A stretch of DNA of 64,000 nucleotides, from assembly GCA_019914995.1 (NCBI GenBank), contig CM034130.1:2294001-2358000 (forward strand). The letters run 5' to 3'. This document shows, in pieces, positions 13,706 to 27,011 of the stretch (the stretch's first letter is position 1; each line of letters starts with the position of its first letter). Position numbers and translations under genes: made by a program. Under the pieces are notes generated by a model that saw only the letters and a list, made by a program, of their open reading frames with translations, had not been told where the DNA came from and searched no databases. This stretch comes from Acanthochlamys bracteata. Taxonomy: Eukaryota > Streptophyta > Magnoliopsida > Pandanales > Velloziaceae.

Positions 13706-15218
13706 CGTTCAATTTCTTTAGTTTCGTTATGTTTCTATTCTGCGGTTGTTAGTTTTCTTTCTTTCTAGTTTATGATTGTATATGGAATAGGTTTGTTTGA
13801 AACCGACATAAGGTAAAGACGGTTAAGTTTAATTGGTTCCGCAGGTATATTGTAACATTGGAGAGAGATAGAGGAGTCATCAATAAGCGAGAAGACAAGA
13901 CGCGGTTGAATCAACGCAATTGGTAATTTGCAACATGGCACTCTAATGATTGTTTAAGATTTGATTTTGAAAGTTTCTTGTTGATTTAAACGTGGATTAA
14001 GGTAGGTTTGGATAATGAGAATTAATAGAGAGACTGTATTGCAAAATAAAATACTTAGAAGGTTGATTAACTTAGTTAATTACTGTAATGCCCCTTAGAG
14101 AAGAGACTACGTCGAGCCGTTAAATTGTACAGAAAATAGCCAGCTCATGCCGATGCTAAGATGCCTTGTTCTTTTTTTTTACTAATTCTATGCTATTTTA
14201 GTTTAATAACTTCGGACATAGAAGTTCGACAAGTAATTATAAGAATTAAAACGTTATTAATTAGTTGATGATTATTATGAAAGTATTTGACTGACCTAAG
14301 TTGGGTCTTTTTTTATGATTTGTAGAACCAAGAACAATGCCGTAATCGATTCGGATTAAGAATCAAAAAGTTGTATTTTCAACTAATAACGAAGAAAAAG
14401 GAATTTGCAATATCGGTGCGGTAGTATGAGTTTTATGTATTGAAAAAAGAAAAGAAGGTGTGCTCTGTCGCGGGAGTAATTTAAGGTTTTAAAGTATTGT
14501 TTAATTGCATTGAAAAGCATTTTATTAATGTCTAATAGAATTTGCGACGCTGGGAACTGATTGACTAGAGGTAGACATGCATGTGATCAGATGTTAACAT
14601 ATCAATACGGGCCTTTAAAGCAAATGGGCCAACATAAAGACTGAAACTGTGGGCCTAATGTAATTCCTACTTTAAATACAATGGAAGCAACGGCCCTCTT
14701 ATTGGCCCGTCTTTTAATTCAAAACAATTGTAAAGTTTGGATCTCTTAGGCCCAAATGCCACGTCATTCTAATTTTTTAATTTATAAAGTATAAAAAATT
14801 AATATATATCAATATAATTATCTTTTAAAAATAATTAAAAATTTTATTTTAAAATTTTTAAATATCGTTCGTTTTTAAAAACTCTTTTCAAATGCCACGT
14901 CATTTGGTTGTATCATTGACCATGTAAAAAACTGATAAATAAATTGACTTCTGGTCTACGTCGAAATAAGTAGTCTATATAAGTAATATATATGCTTATA
15001 AATATTATTTTGACAGATATTATGGGTTGGTGTGTGACTTGGTTATAATAATAGCTACCTCTTGCTTTTGTCAAACAATAATTCATCAGCATTATTAAAA
15101 AAATTAATAATAAATAAACTTGTGTAGCTGGTACTTAGCGTTTATACATATCTTAAAATGCAAAAATCAAGAAATCAGTGCATGTCAACTGCAGAATAAA
15201 ACTTCAAAGAGACAAAAC
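13706..15218. promoter_or_regulatory. Bidirectional intergenic region with ACGT and GGCCC elements
   Basis: About 1.5 kb between divergently oriented genes. From about 14609 to 14753 there are six GGCCC/GGGCC cores (near 14609, 14627, 14653, 14692, 14705 and 14749), resembling plant site II (TGGGCY) elements that bind TCP factors. A 16-bp sequence with an ACGT core is repeated at 14753 and 14889. Binding is inferred only from motif identity. Confidence 0.45.
14753..14904. repeat. AT-rich insert flanked by a 16-bp direct repeat
   Basis: CAAATGCCACGTCATT occurs at 14753-14768 and again, identically, at 14889-14904. It flanks 120 bp of AT-rich sequence. This could be a target duplication of a small insertion or a duplicated ACGT-core promoter element. 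Confidence 0.6.
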
Positions 15219-15877
15219 ATGGCTTTTGGTGATAAGAAAGCCTACACAACACTGATATTATTGCTGTCCATTCGCATACTTCAGAACTTCGCCGGAGCAA
15301 CGGTGTACACTGTCGGCGATGATGAGAAGTGGGACGTCGGCGTCAACTACCTCAGATGGAGCCAGAAGTACAATTTCACCGTCGGCGATGCTCTATGTAT
15401 GTTAAATCAATAATCAGTATAGATAATCTTTCTCTCTAGTTATTCATAGATAGCTAGCTAGCTACATATCCAATGGATACTGATTCTTGCACATGCTCGC
15501 ACGGTTTGGTTAATTTTGATGCAGTGTTCCAGTATATCCCAGGGGAGCACAACGTGAAGCAGGTGATATTTGAAACGTTCCAAACATGCGTAGTGAGAAC
15601 AGGCGTGCTACAGACGATGAACAGCGGCAATGACACGTTCAACCTTACCCATGCCGGAGACTACTGGTTCCTCTGCAGCGTCAGAGGACACTGCAAGGGA
15701 GGAATGAGGTTGTCGATCAACGTCTCCTCGTCGTCGACCAGCAGAAGTACTCCTCAAACGAGTCCTTCATCACCGCCGCAGCCGGTGCCTCCCGGGAATG
15801 GTGCGGCTGCCGTAGAAAAGAATATGAAGTGGTGGTGGGGCTTGTTCTGGGCTGGTGTGTGGGTTTGTATTGGTTAG
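15219..15877 (+). CDS. Phytocyanin (uclacyanin/plantacyanin-type blue copper protein)
   Basis: Two exons, 15219-15396 and 15525-15877 (TAG), giving 176 aa. Residues 1-26 are a signal peptide. The plastocyanin-like domain starts ATVYTVGDDEKWDV. All four type I copper ligands are visible: His68 in GEHNV, Cys110 in WFLCSV, His115 in GHC and axial Met120 in GGM. Cys81 and Cys116 are placed for the family disulfide. A Met axial ligand points to uclacyanin/plantacyanin rather than stellacyanin (Gln). Several N-glycosylation sequons (NFT, NDT, NLT, NVS) are present. A Ser/Pro-rich linker from about 127 to 150 leads to a hydrophobic Trp-rich C-terminus, consistent with a GPI-anchor signal. The likely role is an apoplastic electron carrier or cell-wall protein; the exact function is unknown. 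Confidence 0.92.
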
Positions 15878-18528
15878 CTCATTTGATTGATGCTGGTATG
15901 CGATATTGTTAATGGCGATTGGTTTCTCTGGTTAAGACTTTTTGAGTTTGATCTGTTTGTGACAGTTACAATTTGATTATGCGTTACGTTGACTTGAGAA
16001 ATTATAGTTTTTCTTGAGGAAGGTTTTTGACTTTTGATAAACTGGCCGAGGCCCGTGGGCTTTGAAAGTACAAACAAGAACAGGAAAAGAAAGCTGGGCT
16101 TAAAATCAGCCTAGAAAACTTATATCAGCTTTACAAAGGGCCTTGAATTAAGACATAAATAGCTTGAATAAGTTCATTAAACAATCATTTTCTCCTGATA
16201 CGATTTTTAAATTTAACCTTTGTGTTGCATGAGTTGAACAATAACCAAGCAAAATTTCATGAACGAGTAACCTTGAGCGCAGAGATTCTTATTTATTTTC
16301 AACTCCTGCTTTTACGAAGATAATTCTCACGTGGACTCAACACAGCGAAAAGATCTCCTAGTATCTTTGTCCTGCATGATGAATGAATGAACGGATCTTT
16401 TAGTGAGCGTTTAGGATTACTTTTTTTTATAACATATAACAAATTTTTAATAAATTTTATAATATTATATATTTTAAATTTTTCTAAAAGTTACATAGTA
16501 AGATTTTATTATTATTTATTATTTTTTGAAATATTATTTTTCAAAATAAATAAAATATCTTTTATTTTTAAAAAAAATATTTCAAAGGAACTCCCACACC
16601 TAAAATTTCTTATCCTTCTTTCTATAATCTATAGTTCTATACATTACAAACACAAACCATAGAAAATTTTGATATGATCTTTGCTTGCATTGGGACTGTA
16701 CGACACTCTTATCGAAATCCGACAGCTGTCTACATCTACAGACCTTAAAGACCGTGCCCGTTCCTCCCCCACCTTGTCTTTATTTATTGTTTTTACAGTT
16801 TTACTTCTTCGCGGTAGGACATAGTTAATTAATTAACTAAACCTTGTGATTAGATTAATTAATGAAGATGACCACGAGTGGAAGAATGTTCTGGAAAAAG
16901 AGGTTCCTCTATCTACCACCAGTTCAACTGCTGTACTGCCACAATATTTATATAGATTTGATTAAAAAGTAAAATTTAATAGAAATAAAATTTGAACTAA
17001 TGATAACTAAATTCAAAATAAAATTTTAGTAAAATAAGGTTTAGAATACAAAAATAGATTTAGAATTTTAAGTAATAATTCAATATAATATAATTCAAAT
17101 TTATAATTTTGAAGAATTGGAAGAGTTCAATGATATTAAAACAAGCTTTACAGGTATAATTTGGTTTGTATTTTGATAAGAAAAAAATTAAAATCTGTAT
17201 TTATGGGGTTCAAAGCTTATTCTAATTCGGAGAGTAAAAAAAGCTAAAGAAATATTATCTTATTTTCCTTGCCTTTATTTTATATTTCTTTAATGGCTTT
17301 AGTAAATATTAAAAATAAATAAAGTTATTTAAGTAAATATAATTCTTCTTACAATTTAATTATATTGATAAAAGTTAACATAATCTAATATCTACATATA
17401 TATATCTATTAATATAAAACGAATTAATCTGATATATTAGTAAAATTAGCTAGAATTAGATTAGTACTTTTGGTACTTTTAAAGTAATATTATAAAAATT
17501 TGAGCAATCTTATTTTATTTACTCTTGGTCAAAATTATTAAAATTTTGATTTAAATTTTAAAATTTTACGATTCTACGATTTTACTTCATCTAAATAATT
17601 ACATTCGTAAATAAAAATTTTTTGAGTAAAATCTCACATAAATTCTCATTTAAATCTTAAGATCAGTAAAATTTTTTTACGATCTTATATGATTTTATTT
17701 GTAAAATTTTTTTTGTAATTAATTATATTTGAAAAAAAATTTCTATAAAATTTTAAAGAATTTTTTTTGAAGAATTTTTTAAAGATTATAATTTTGAGAA
17801 ATTTTTTATAAAATATAGAATAATTTTTTATAAAATTTAAAAAAAATTAAAAATTTTAAATATACTAAAAAAAATATAAAACAACTTTTATAAAAAAGTT
17901 TTAATAATATTAAAACAAATTTCATAAAATCGAAATCTTACGAAACGATCGTAAGATCTCAATTTTGACAACTTGCTCTTGATTCAAACACATTAGAATT
18001 CTACTCTTATTATTAATATATTTAGCTAAGAGAAAAACTAATGACCTTTTTTCTTTTTGTTTACTGCTCTCATATCTGTTATTTAATTTCAATTTTTCTC
18101 TCTTCTTCTAAATATAGTGCGTAAATGATTGGCAAACAACAAAGTTAAAACATTGGAAGTGCAGCAAAAGTTAACACAAAGGTCGCACAAACCAATTAAC
18201 TTCCACTGATTGCAGAAAAGAAAAAGAAAACCCACTGCACTTCCATTAACCACCACTTCAGATAATAATAATAACAACAATACATGATACAGAAGATAAG
18301 GAAGTTTCGATGATGATTAAATTGAATTACATTACAGTAGAAGTAAATTAAAGAGAAGAAGAAAGTAAAAGCTAGCTAGCTCTACTTTCTCTTTCCTACT
18401 TTTCTCTGCAATTACAATCACATGCGCACACAGTTTTTCATTCTACTAAAGAGAAAGCAAAGTTGCTCTCTTTCTTTTTCTTCCTTCTTTTTTCTTCACT
18501 TCATAATTGTCACTCATGGTTCCTTCTT
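15878..18528. other. AT-rich intergenic region, phytocyanin to aquaporin
   Basis: No gene recognised. A MITE-like copy lies at 16403-16605. About 16960-18000 is over 1 kb of extremely AT-rich sequence with repeated acgat/cgtaag words (17560-17960), probably decayed transposon DNA. Both genes read toward this region, so their 3' UTRs lie at its ends. Confidence 0.4.
16403..16605. repeat. Tourist-like AT-rich MITE copy
   Basis: The left end is GTGAGCGTTTAGGATTAC. The right end, reverse-complemented, is GGTGTGGGAGTTCCTTTG. The interior contains the family features: AAATTTTTAATAAATTTTAT, a run rich in TTATTATTTATTATTTTTTGA and terminal AAATAAAATAT words. It is flanked by TTA on the left and TAA on the right. 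Confidence 0.5.
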
Positions 18529-19628
18529 TCAGTTGGTAGGGTTGCTTCGGAAAGATCCAAGTGCCTTGATCGCTGCTGCTCGGAGAATGTACTGGTGGTA
18601 TGCTGCTGCCGCAAGTGCTCCGACGAACGGTCCAACCCAGAAGATCCACTGCGCACAAATCAATAACAGAGACCTTTTAGAACAATGTTTTAAAACTTCC
18701 CAAACAATTTATGGAATTATTTGTTTGATTTGGAATGAAATATATCAACCTGGTCATCCCAAGATTTCTGCTGGTTGTAGATCACAGCGGCGCCCAAGCT
18801 TCTTGCCGGGTTGATGCTCGTTCCGGTGATTGGAATGAGAGCAAGGTGAACCATGAACACAGCAAATCCAATAGGCAACGGTGCCAACACCTAACCATCA
18901 ACACCAACAAAAAATTGTTAAAAGGACTTTAAATTTGAACTAGAAAATCAGAGAATTTGTTTGAAATGCGTACAGGGACATGGGAATCACGAGCGTTGCG
19001 TTTAGGGTCAGTTGCAGAGAAGACAGTGTAGACAAGAATAAAAGTCCCGATGATCTCTGCGCCGAGAGCAGTACCCTTCGAGTAACCTGGGGCAACCTCG
19101 TTCGCTCCGCCGCCGAGCGAGTTGTACTGGTGCTTCATGATACCCTTAACAATACCCACACCAACAATTGCTCCGGCGCACTGCGCTACCATGTAAAGTA
19201 GAGCTCTTACCAGAGAAACCTTCCTTGCCAGGAGCAAGCCGAACGTTACCGCCGGGTTTATATGCCCACCTTCACCACAACAAAAACATAAGAATCAAGT
19301 ATTTCAACCAACAACAAGAAGTAAGAGAAGAAACAGTTATTTTACCAGAGATTCCGGCGGTGCAGTAGACAAGAATAAAGATCATGCCACCAAAAGCCCA
19401 AGCAATACCAAGAATACCAACACCACCACAAGGGTCAGTAGCGGACTGAGCTTTGTAACCGATAACAGTAGCAATAGTGATGTAAAGGAACAGAAGAGTG
19501 GCGACGAACTCAGCGATGAGTGCACGGTAAAATGACCATAAACGGAACTCTCTCATGTCAAGCAACGGTGCCGGCGGTGGGTCTGTGTAGTCCTTCACCG
19601 GCGGGTGTTCTCCGATATCCTTCGACAT
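18529..19628 (-). CDS. Plasma-membrane aquaporin, PIP2 type
   Basis: Four exons on the minus strand: 19628-19346, 19269-18974, 18890-18750 and 18648-18529 (TGA), giving 279 aa with consistent phases. The short N-terminus with [10 protein letters not shown] and the longer C-terminus [11 protein letters not shown] are PIP2 signatures. Six membrane helices of the MIP fold are apparent. The two NPA boxes are GGHINPAVT (Asn99) and GTSINPARS (Asn220). The first segment reads [21 protein letters not shown]-terminal Ser272 and Ser275 correspond to the phosphorylated serines of PIP2 proteins. These channels pass water, and in some members H2O2 or CO2, across the plasma membrane. Exon structure (three introns) equals the canonical PIP layout. 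The start ATG at 19628 fits PIP2 length. Confidence 0.97.
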
Positions 19629-22600
19629 GTCTCTGTTGCTATCTGAAGCTATCTCCGCTGTCTCTGTGTTGTTTGGTTTTCAGTGAGTAGGGTTTGTGGG
19701 GAGTGGTGGAGAAGGGTGGTCAGATATATTGGATTGATGAAGGGAAAGGGTGGGACCCAAAAACAGCGCGACCATGTGAACGAGTGAATGATGTGGTGTG
19801 TGGTTCATGGGATGGCGCGGGTAGGACGCAAAAACTAGACAAGAGTCGTAAACACAGATTTTCCAACGGCTACAAAATAACGGTGATAGTCTGCATATCT
19901 TATATGATTCAGTGTCCTTTTCTTTCTTTTCTTTTAATCTTTTTTTATCTAGTTTGCCTAAAATGCCCTCCGAAGCTGGGATTGAGTTCTGTGCTGAAGA
20001 TGTTATATAAATAATAAATTTATGTCAAGCTTTCTTTAGCAGTTTAGCTTCCTCAATTCATTACCATTAAGATTTTTTACTATAAATGAATTATTAAAAT
20101 ACGTTGCTAAAATATGAACTTATGTAAATAATAATATTAGAATGAATTTATTTTTTTCTTTTTTTTACAGATAAAATTAAATTGAAAGTGAATTATACGA
20201 TAAAAAAATACAACCTAAACGAAACAAATAATCTCGTCACTTTTTATTTATGATTGCTTTATCAAATTCGATTAAATAGTTCAAATTGTTTGAGCTTCTA
20301 ATAGTTTAATTTAATGATACTTGCTGTAACTATCATTCCTTATTATATTGAAAACGACCGATTTTAGATGCGAAGAACTGAAATCCCAAACATTTCTCTA
20401 TTTTAATACCATTTGATTATTAGAAATATTATATATAAACATCAAATTTTGGTAACATAGTGAGCGGAAGTTTGGTAATGCGTTCCAAATACTTATTATT
20501 TTAAATAAATATTTTATTTTTTAATAATATTTTATAAAATAAATTCAAATATTAGAAATTTACAAAACTATCATGCTATTTTTATACGTATAATTTTATC
20601 TTTTTATTAATGTAAAATATATGTTTTTATAAAATTGATCAAAATGAATTTTTCAAAATAGATTATTTAAAAATAGATTTTTAAAATAGGTTTAACTTTT
20701 TATTAAAAGTAAGTTTATAATTTAAATTTTTGAATTTTAAAATTTAAATTTTATTTTTGTTTTGCTTTAAAAGTAAATAATTTTTTTTTATAAATGAGTT
20801 CAAATGGTAGCAACTCTCCCTGAATTCTGAAAATTGTAATGTACTTGGCTGTTGTATGATTTAGCTTTAACATGATGCTCACCTGAGACTGAGAGTATGA
20901 GCGTTTGATGAATGATTAAAATTTTATTTAATGTATCATGATAGGGATGCTTGTGAAGGGCTCACAAAATATTTAACATTCTCTTTTTCTTAATATTGTT
21001 ATTATTTGATCACATTAGCTAGGAAAAAACTTTGTGTATTTAATATGTGAAAATATTTTCTAGAGTTGTTCCTTAACAAAGTGTATTTGCCGCGGTTGAA
21101 ATTATTTATAGTAGCATTTCAAAAACTAATTTTTATTTATATTTTTAAATAAATTTTGTAATATTTAAATTTTTTAACTATAAAATATACATAATAATAT
21201 TATTATTTATTTTATAATTTAGAAAATATCCTTTTTGTTAAAAATTATTTTTATAAGCATTTATAAACGCTGTCATCGAATTATAACAATCAAACTAACA
21301 CGAAACCTGTAAAACGTTTTCGTAGATAATTGAAGAATAGTCCAAAAGCTTATAAGAAAGGTCGTTTTCGTAATTGTAATAATTTTAATTAAATATTATT
21401 TTCACAAAATTCTGGAAATTTATTGCCGCGACTACGGGCCAATGAGCAGGACCAGATGAAATAACGGACAAAGCACGTCCTACGTGTCTCTATCAATGGG
21501 ACCCAGGTGCTGCCGACCTTGACACGTGTCTTCTTCTTATCTTTCTCCGCACCAGAAAAAGGGAAGAGTGTGAAAATTAAGCAGCTCTTTTAATCTTATA
21601 AACTTTCTATTATCGTGAACAGTTTGTTATTAGATAACACGTTGCTATGTACAACACAAGAACAGTCTTGCTAAATAATTGAAGTCCTGATTTTGAGCCG
21701 TTTTTCATGGATTCCATCCATAGATTTTGTTAACGCCAAACACATCAGTCAATTTTAATTCTGTTCATAGTCTTTCTTTCGGGTTTCGTCTGACGTAACT
21801 AACTGGTAAGGTGCTTCTACACAGCTCTAGTTTTGGTAAGAAGGAGATTCAGAATGGTAAATGTGCAATTTTATTTACCAACAAACAAGTCCAGAGCCGC
21901 TGATGCACGCAAAGTTCGACAACCACTAGAACCCACCGTGTCTGAAATCGCTCATTTTTATGGCCAGCATTCATTTGGATTTCAATCCTGCTGCCAACTC
22001 CATTCTGGAATCGTAAGGAAGTGTGTAAAATTTTATTTTATTTTATTTTATTATCTAAAATAATAATAATAATTTTTTAATATAAATTTATTATATTTTT
22101 ATATTGTAATATAAAAATTATAAAATATTTATTCAAAATATAAATTTATTCTTTTAGAACGCAATGTCAAACGGCTTTTTAAATTGATTCATCAAACATA
22201 TCCGTTCTCAGAATTATTATAGGATAGCTTTGCTTATAATTTGTTTATATTTTCAACAAAAAATTGGTAGAATGTTTTTGTAAAACAAACTTAATTGTTA
22301 AGCTTAAAAAATTTAAAATAAATATATGGATAAATAATTCTATGATAATTATGCCTTTTTAATTTCGCAATAAATTTTTAAATACTATAGAAAAATTTTC
22401 GAATTATTTAAAAATTGAAAAAAAAATTAAATAAGAAGGCATAAGTAATGCCATAGCTCTTCTACATTTAATATAATGATGGCATAACTTATTTTGTATT
22501 TCTTAGAAAAAAATGATATGTTTGTCCTTTGTTTCGGTAATTGCTTAATTAAATATAGACAAAGTATAGTCACTTTTTTTTTTTTTTTTCACTCCTAATT

Positions 22601-24101
22601 CTGAATTTCTGATGTTTGTTTAAGGTAGGGTCAATAAATAGAAAACGTTATTATGTACTCATAATTTTACTTATTTTAAATTTATTAAAATTGTTAGATC
22701 TTATTTGCTAAGAGTGGCTCGATCCCTCTCGAAATATATAGTTGCTATAGTTATTTCACTATAATCGTAACAAATTACCCAAATAAATTTGGGGCAAAAC
22801 CAGGCTGTGTGATATATCAATGGGCTTTCACTAGGCCCGCAATCACTTAAAAGACCAAACGGATGGGCCCCACTTAAAGTTTTAGGGAATTTGGAGAATC
22901 AGCGGTTGTGATTTATGTTCACGAAAGATCGATGCGGATCCTACGGTCAATGAGTTTTAGGAATTAAATGATTTCTGTTTGGTTTTCTTCGTTTAAGATG
23001 TACATACGTATGCACAAAAAGAGTATCAAAAGCGGTCGTGCGGTGTAGCGCTGCCCTGAATGCATAGTTCCAACCAGAATTTTTTTTTTGTTTTTAATAG
23101 TAAGAGATGCATAGGCTAAAATTAAAATTAAATAAATTAATTCGAACTAATTTTATGAGTCAAATTATATATTATTATACGGTTAATTTAGATCTGAATT
23201 AATATTTTGAAGATATGTACAATAGAACCAATTGTTGCTTTCAATCATAATGAGCGCCGTAAAAGGTTGCGCGTGCTTATTAGTTGCATGCTCACAAAAT
23301 TAAGTTGTGATCTTGATTGATGTAGAACATAACTATTGTTAGACCTACGGCGTTAAGAGATGATTCGGTGAATGTGCTTCATTGGGCAACGACGAATCAA
23401 ATAGCAAATGGTTGAAATCCAAAAAGAACTAAATCAGATCACATAGATTGACATTGTTTAGGTCACGATTAATCTAATTAAATATGTTTTAGGTTATTAT
23501 GATCAGATAATCTGTTAGTTGTTTAAAGAAAACTTTAAAAAATCCCAGTACTGTACATTACCCTTGCTTGTTAACATCTATGTGCTTTTTGCTTCACGGT
23601 CGATCGAGTGACTGCTAGTTAGAAAGTTGCGACCGTTTGGTACTTCACTTCAAAAATTAAGTTTTTAAAATTTTTAATTTATGTTTTTTAATAAATTTTT
23701 TTATTTTTATAAAAATTTATTTAAAATTTTAAAATATATAAAAAGAATTTATTATTATTTATATTTATTATGCTAAATCTAATATGCTATCGATTGCGTT
23801 TCCAGAGTTGTGAATGGAGTCCCAATGCTACTAATGGACATGGATTTAAGCTCGTTTACTTACGAAAAGTATTAAGCAATTAGTATGCGAAAAATCCGCA
23901 TATTTTCTAAATTATAGTAAATTTTTATTTGAAAATTTTAGTATTAATAATAATTATTATTTTTTAATGTAATAAAATTTTATTTTGATAAAAGATGAAA
24001 ATTTTTTGTTTTAAAAATAATGACATTCTAAATAAATTTTATTTCAGAGTTTTTCAGAAATAATATTTTTTTGAATAAAAATATAAGATTATATATATTT
24101 T

Positions 24102-24360
24102 GGGGTTGTTTGGGATTGCTTATCCCCAACCCAACTTTTCAATTCTCCATTTCACGTTTTTCAATACATATTTTATAAGTATATAAAAAATTTATTTAAA
24201 AATTTAAAAAATGTAGAAAAATTCTACGGAATGAGATCTTTTTATTGCATATTTTTATTATTTTTTTTGAAGTAAAAAAAATAAAGCTCGTTTTTCAAAA
24301 AGGACAAAAATACCTTTCATTTCACAAAAGCTCCATTTCATAAGCAATCCCAAACGCCCC
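24102..24360. repeat. MITE with about 20-bp inverted ends
   Basis: The left end GGGGTTGTTTGGGATTGCTT pairs with the right end, which reverse-complements to GGGGCGTTTGGGATTGCTTA. The interior holds the family core (AATACATATTTTATAAGTAT, then a short ATTCTACGGAATGAGATCTT segment), shared with the copy at 38.2 kb. Flanking bases are TTT and ATT, so no exact target duplication. Confidence 0.7.
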
Positions 24361-25555
24361 ATTTATACAATATGCAAATTATTATATTTTCAAATTTTAA
24401 AAAAGTTTTTTAAAACATATATATATTTTTTGAATGAATTATTGTGCAATAAACTAGGCCCAAAAATATCTAGCCGAATGTCGTTTCGAAGCGTTCACTT
24501 GACTAAGCCCATATAAACCCAACCCAATACTGTAAAAAAAATTGGGCGCGTTTATTCAAAGTCCAGTAATCCATATCTCGAAACAGCCTGTACAAGTCAC
24601 GACAATTTTATTGCGCTATGATAATTAACTGTCACGCATTCAAACAAACATAATTAACAGCAAGACAAAAATAAATTAATCGAATTAAATCTGTGTCTTA
24701 TTACACCGACAAAATGAAAGAAAAAAACATAGTTAAAAACTATAATAAAATAAATAAATAAAATCTATCTTGGATGTGATAATTCGTAACGAAAGTAACA
24801 ATGAGATCTATTTAATTTGTTAAGGTCTTATCCTTTGCAAATGCCCAAAGGAAAGTTAATACAACCGAACTAAATAAGCCTGACGACTTTGACTTGAGAC
24901 ACAAGCATCAAATAACAAAATCTTCTTCGTAAAATTTTCCAGATTTTGCACTAGAATTCATTCAAAAGAGTTTGAAAGGACGTTTTGCGTTTCTTTTGGC
25001 GTCGTTTTAACGCTATATTTTATTTAATATTTTAAATAAATATTTTATAATATTATAAAAATTATGTAAAATGTAAAAAATTTATTATTATTATTTAGTA
25101 TTATTTTTTAAATAAAACTTATAAGATAAATAATAATATTTTCATTTAAAAAATTATTTTTTCTAAATATCTTCTTCCACTATTCACTTAATTCTGTCAC
25201 TAAAGTATTTTTGCTCAGTACTGATTTCTTAATGGATATTTTGGGGATAATTATCGGATTCCAGCGTCCATATCCGTTTAGCAGTATGGTCCGACAAGTA
25301 AATTTCGAGGAAACCAAGGTCTGACTTCTGACCACTCACCGAGGAATTACGCTTGGTAATTTTGCAATATAAATCCAATAACAGTTTTATTGACTAAAGT
25401 AGCACTCCCTCAATTCTTTTTAGCACAAGCTGACCACACAGTTACGATATGTCAATATTGCCCTTGATGTTAGAAATATACTAAAATACAAAAGAACAAG
25501 CTTCAAAGAGTAATACACACAAGGAAGTGTATACGAAAAATCTCAGAAAGTTTAT

Positions 25556-25820
25556 GGGCGTTTGAAAGTGATTCTAAAATAAATTTTTCTTTAAATAAAA
25601 AATAAAATAAATTTTTCTTTAAATAAAAAATATTTTTTTTAAAAGAAAGTTTTATTTTTATTTGAAAAAAGTAAATAAATAAATGTAAAAGAATTTCACT
25701 ACGTTAAATATTTTTTACGATTTGTAAATTTTAAATAAATTTTTAAATAATTATAAAATATGTATTAAAAATATAAAATAAAAAATTTTAAAAACTATTT
25801 TTTTAAGCTGAACCAAACAG
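25556..25820. repeat. AT-rich MITE-like copy with internal tandem duplication
   Basis: It starts GGGCGTTTGAAAGTGATT and ends AGCTGAACCAAACAG, whose reverse complement starts CTGTTTGG. A unit of about 28 bp (AAAATAAATTTTTCTTTAAA plus eight A/T) is tandemly repeated at about 25576-25631. It is related to the copy at 6.6 kb by its end sequence. Confidence 0.5.
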
Positions 25821-27011
25821 ATAATTGAGCGGAAGAAAGTTCTGTGAAAGCTTTTGGTAGAGAGTGATACTTGTTGAAAATAGTGAGTGTGTTCGATTGT
25901 CGATAAACGCAGCGAAAATATAAACACATTCAAATATCTTGCTTAAGCAATACGAGAATTGAGACAATTGCAAGACAAATACAAAAATAAGAGATTTACG
26001 TGAGGAAAAACGAAAAAAACTTCACCGGAAGACAAACTAGCCTTCAAGAAAATCACTAAACTAAAGCAATTACAAACTCTTGTGTTACACTTTAAGTGGG
26101 AACTCTTACTAGAATGTTTTGCTTATATCTCTCACACTTGATGTGAGAATGATCTATTCTCATTTCTATCTTGTTCTATTTTCCAAACAAATATCTCTCA
26201 TTCATATATATAATGCTTCAAGGAGACTCTTGAACTTTCAAACAGTTGTCCTTTTATCTTCTCACTAATTATTCAAGTCTTTTGGCTTTCAATCTTTCGA
26301 GAGATGTTTCAAAGTCCTTGATCATTGGCTTTCTAATTTTTTGGGTGATAGTTTATTTTTTTGATCTTTGGCATTCCAATATGAATGCACATTTAACTTG
26401 TTGCATTCTAATGAACTACTAATTTAAATTTATAACTTTACTTTAGGTAGCTCATGTGGTTCATCAGTGGTTGTTTTAGAAAATGTTCGAAAATCCTTTA
26501 ATTTATTGAAATAAAAAGTATTTAATTTTTAAAAAAATTTGTATTTATTTTTATTTAAAAATAAATACAAATTTATGATGTATAATTATTCATAATTTTA
26601 AAATTTTTATAAAAATATCATATTAATACATAAAAAATATATAATAAAGAAGTTCGAATAAAAAATTTTAGAAATGCAAGGCGACTAGCAATATGGTTTA
26701 CGAGTTCGTTGCCATTCTTAAATTAAATTAAAATTCATATAATCAACGTCAAAAAGTTAACGAGTGCTCCAAAGTATTCGTTAATAATGAGCATCTTAAT
26801 TACAAATAATAAAGTGATAACCATTTTTTATTCTATTTTATGTTTATTCTTCATCTATTTGTACTTTTTTTACTAATAGAACTTATTCATTTAAGCTTCT
26901 AAGTAATAACTTTTATATTCACCATGTTAATTGCCACCATGGTGATTGATATTTGATTCAATTCTCTTATCCATACCGCATCGTCGTTATTGTAGTTACC
27001 GACATGTATAT

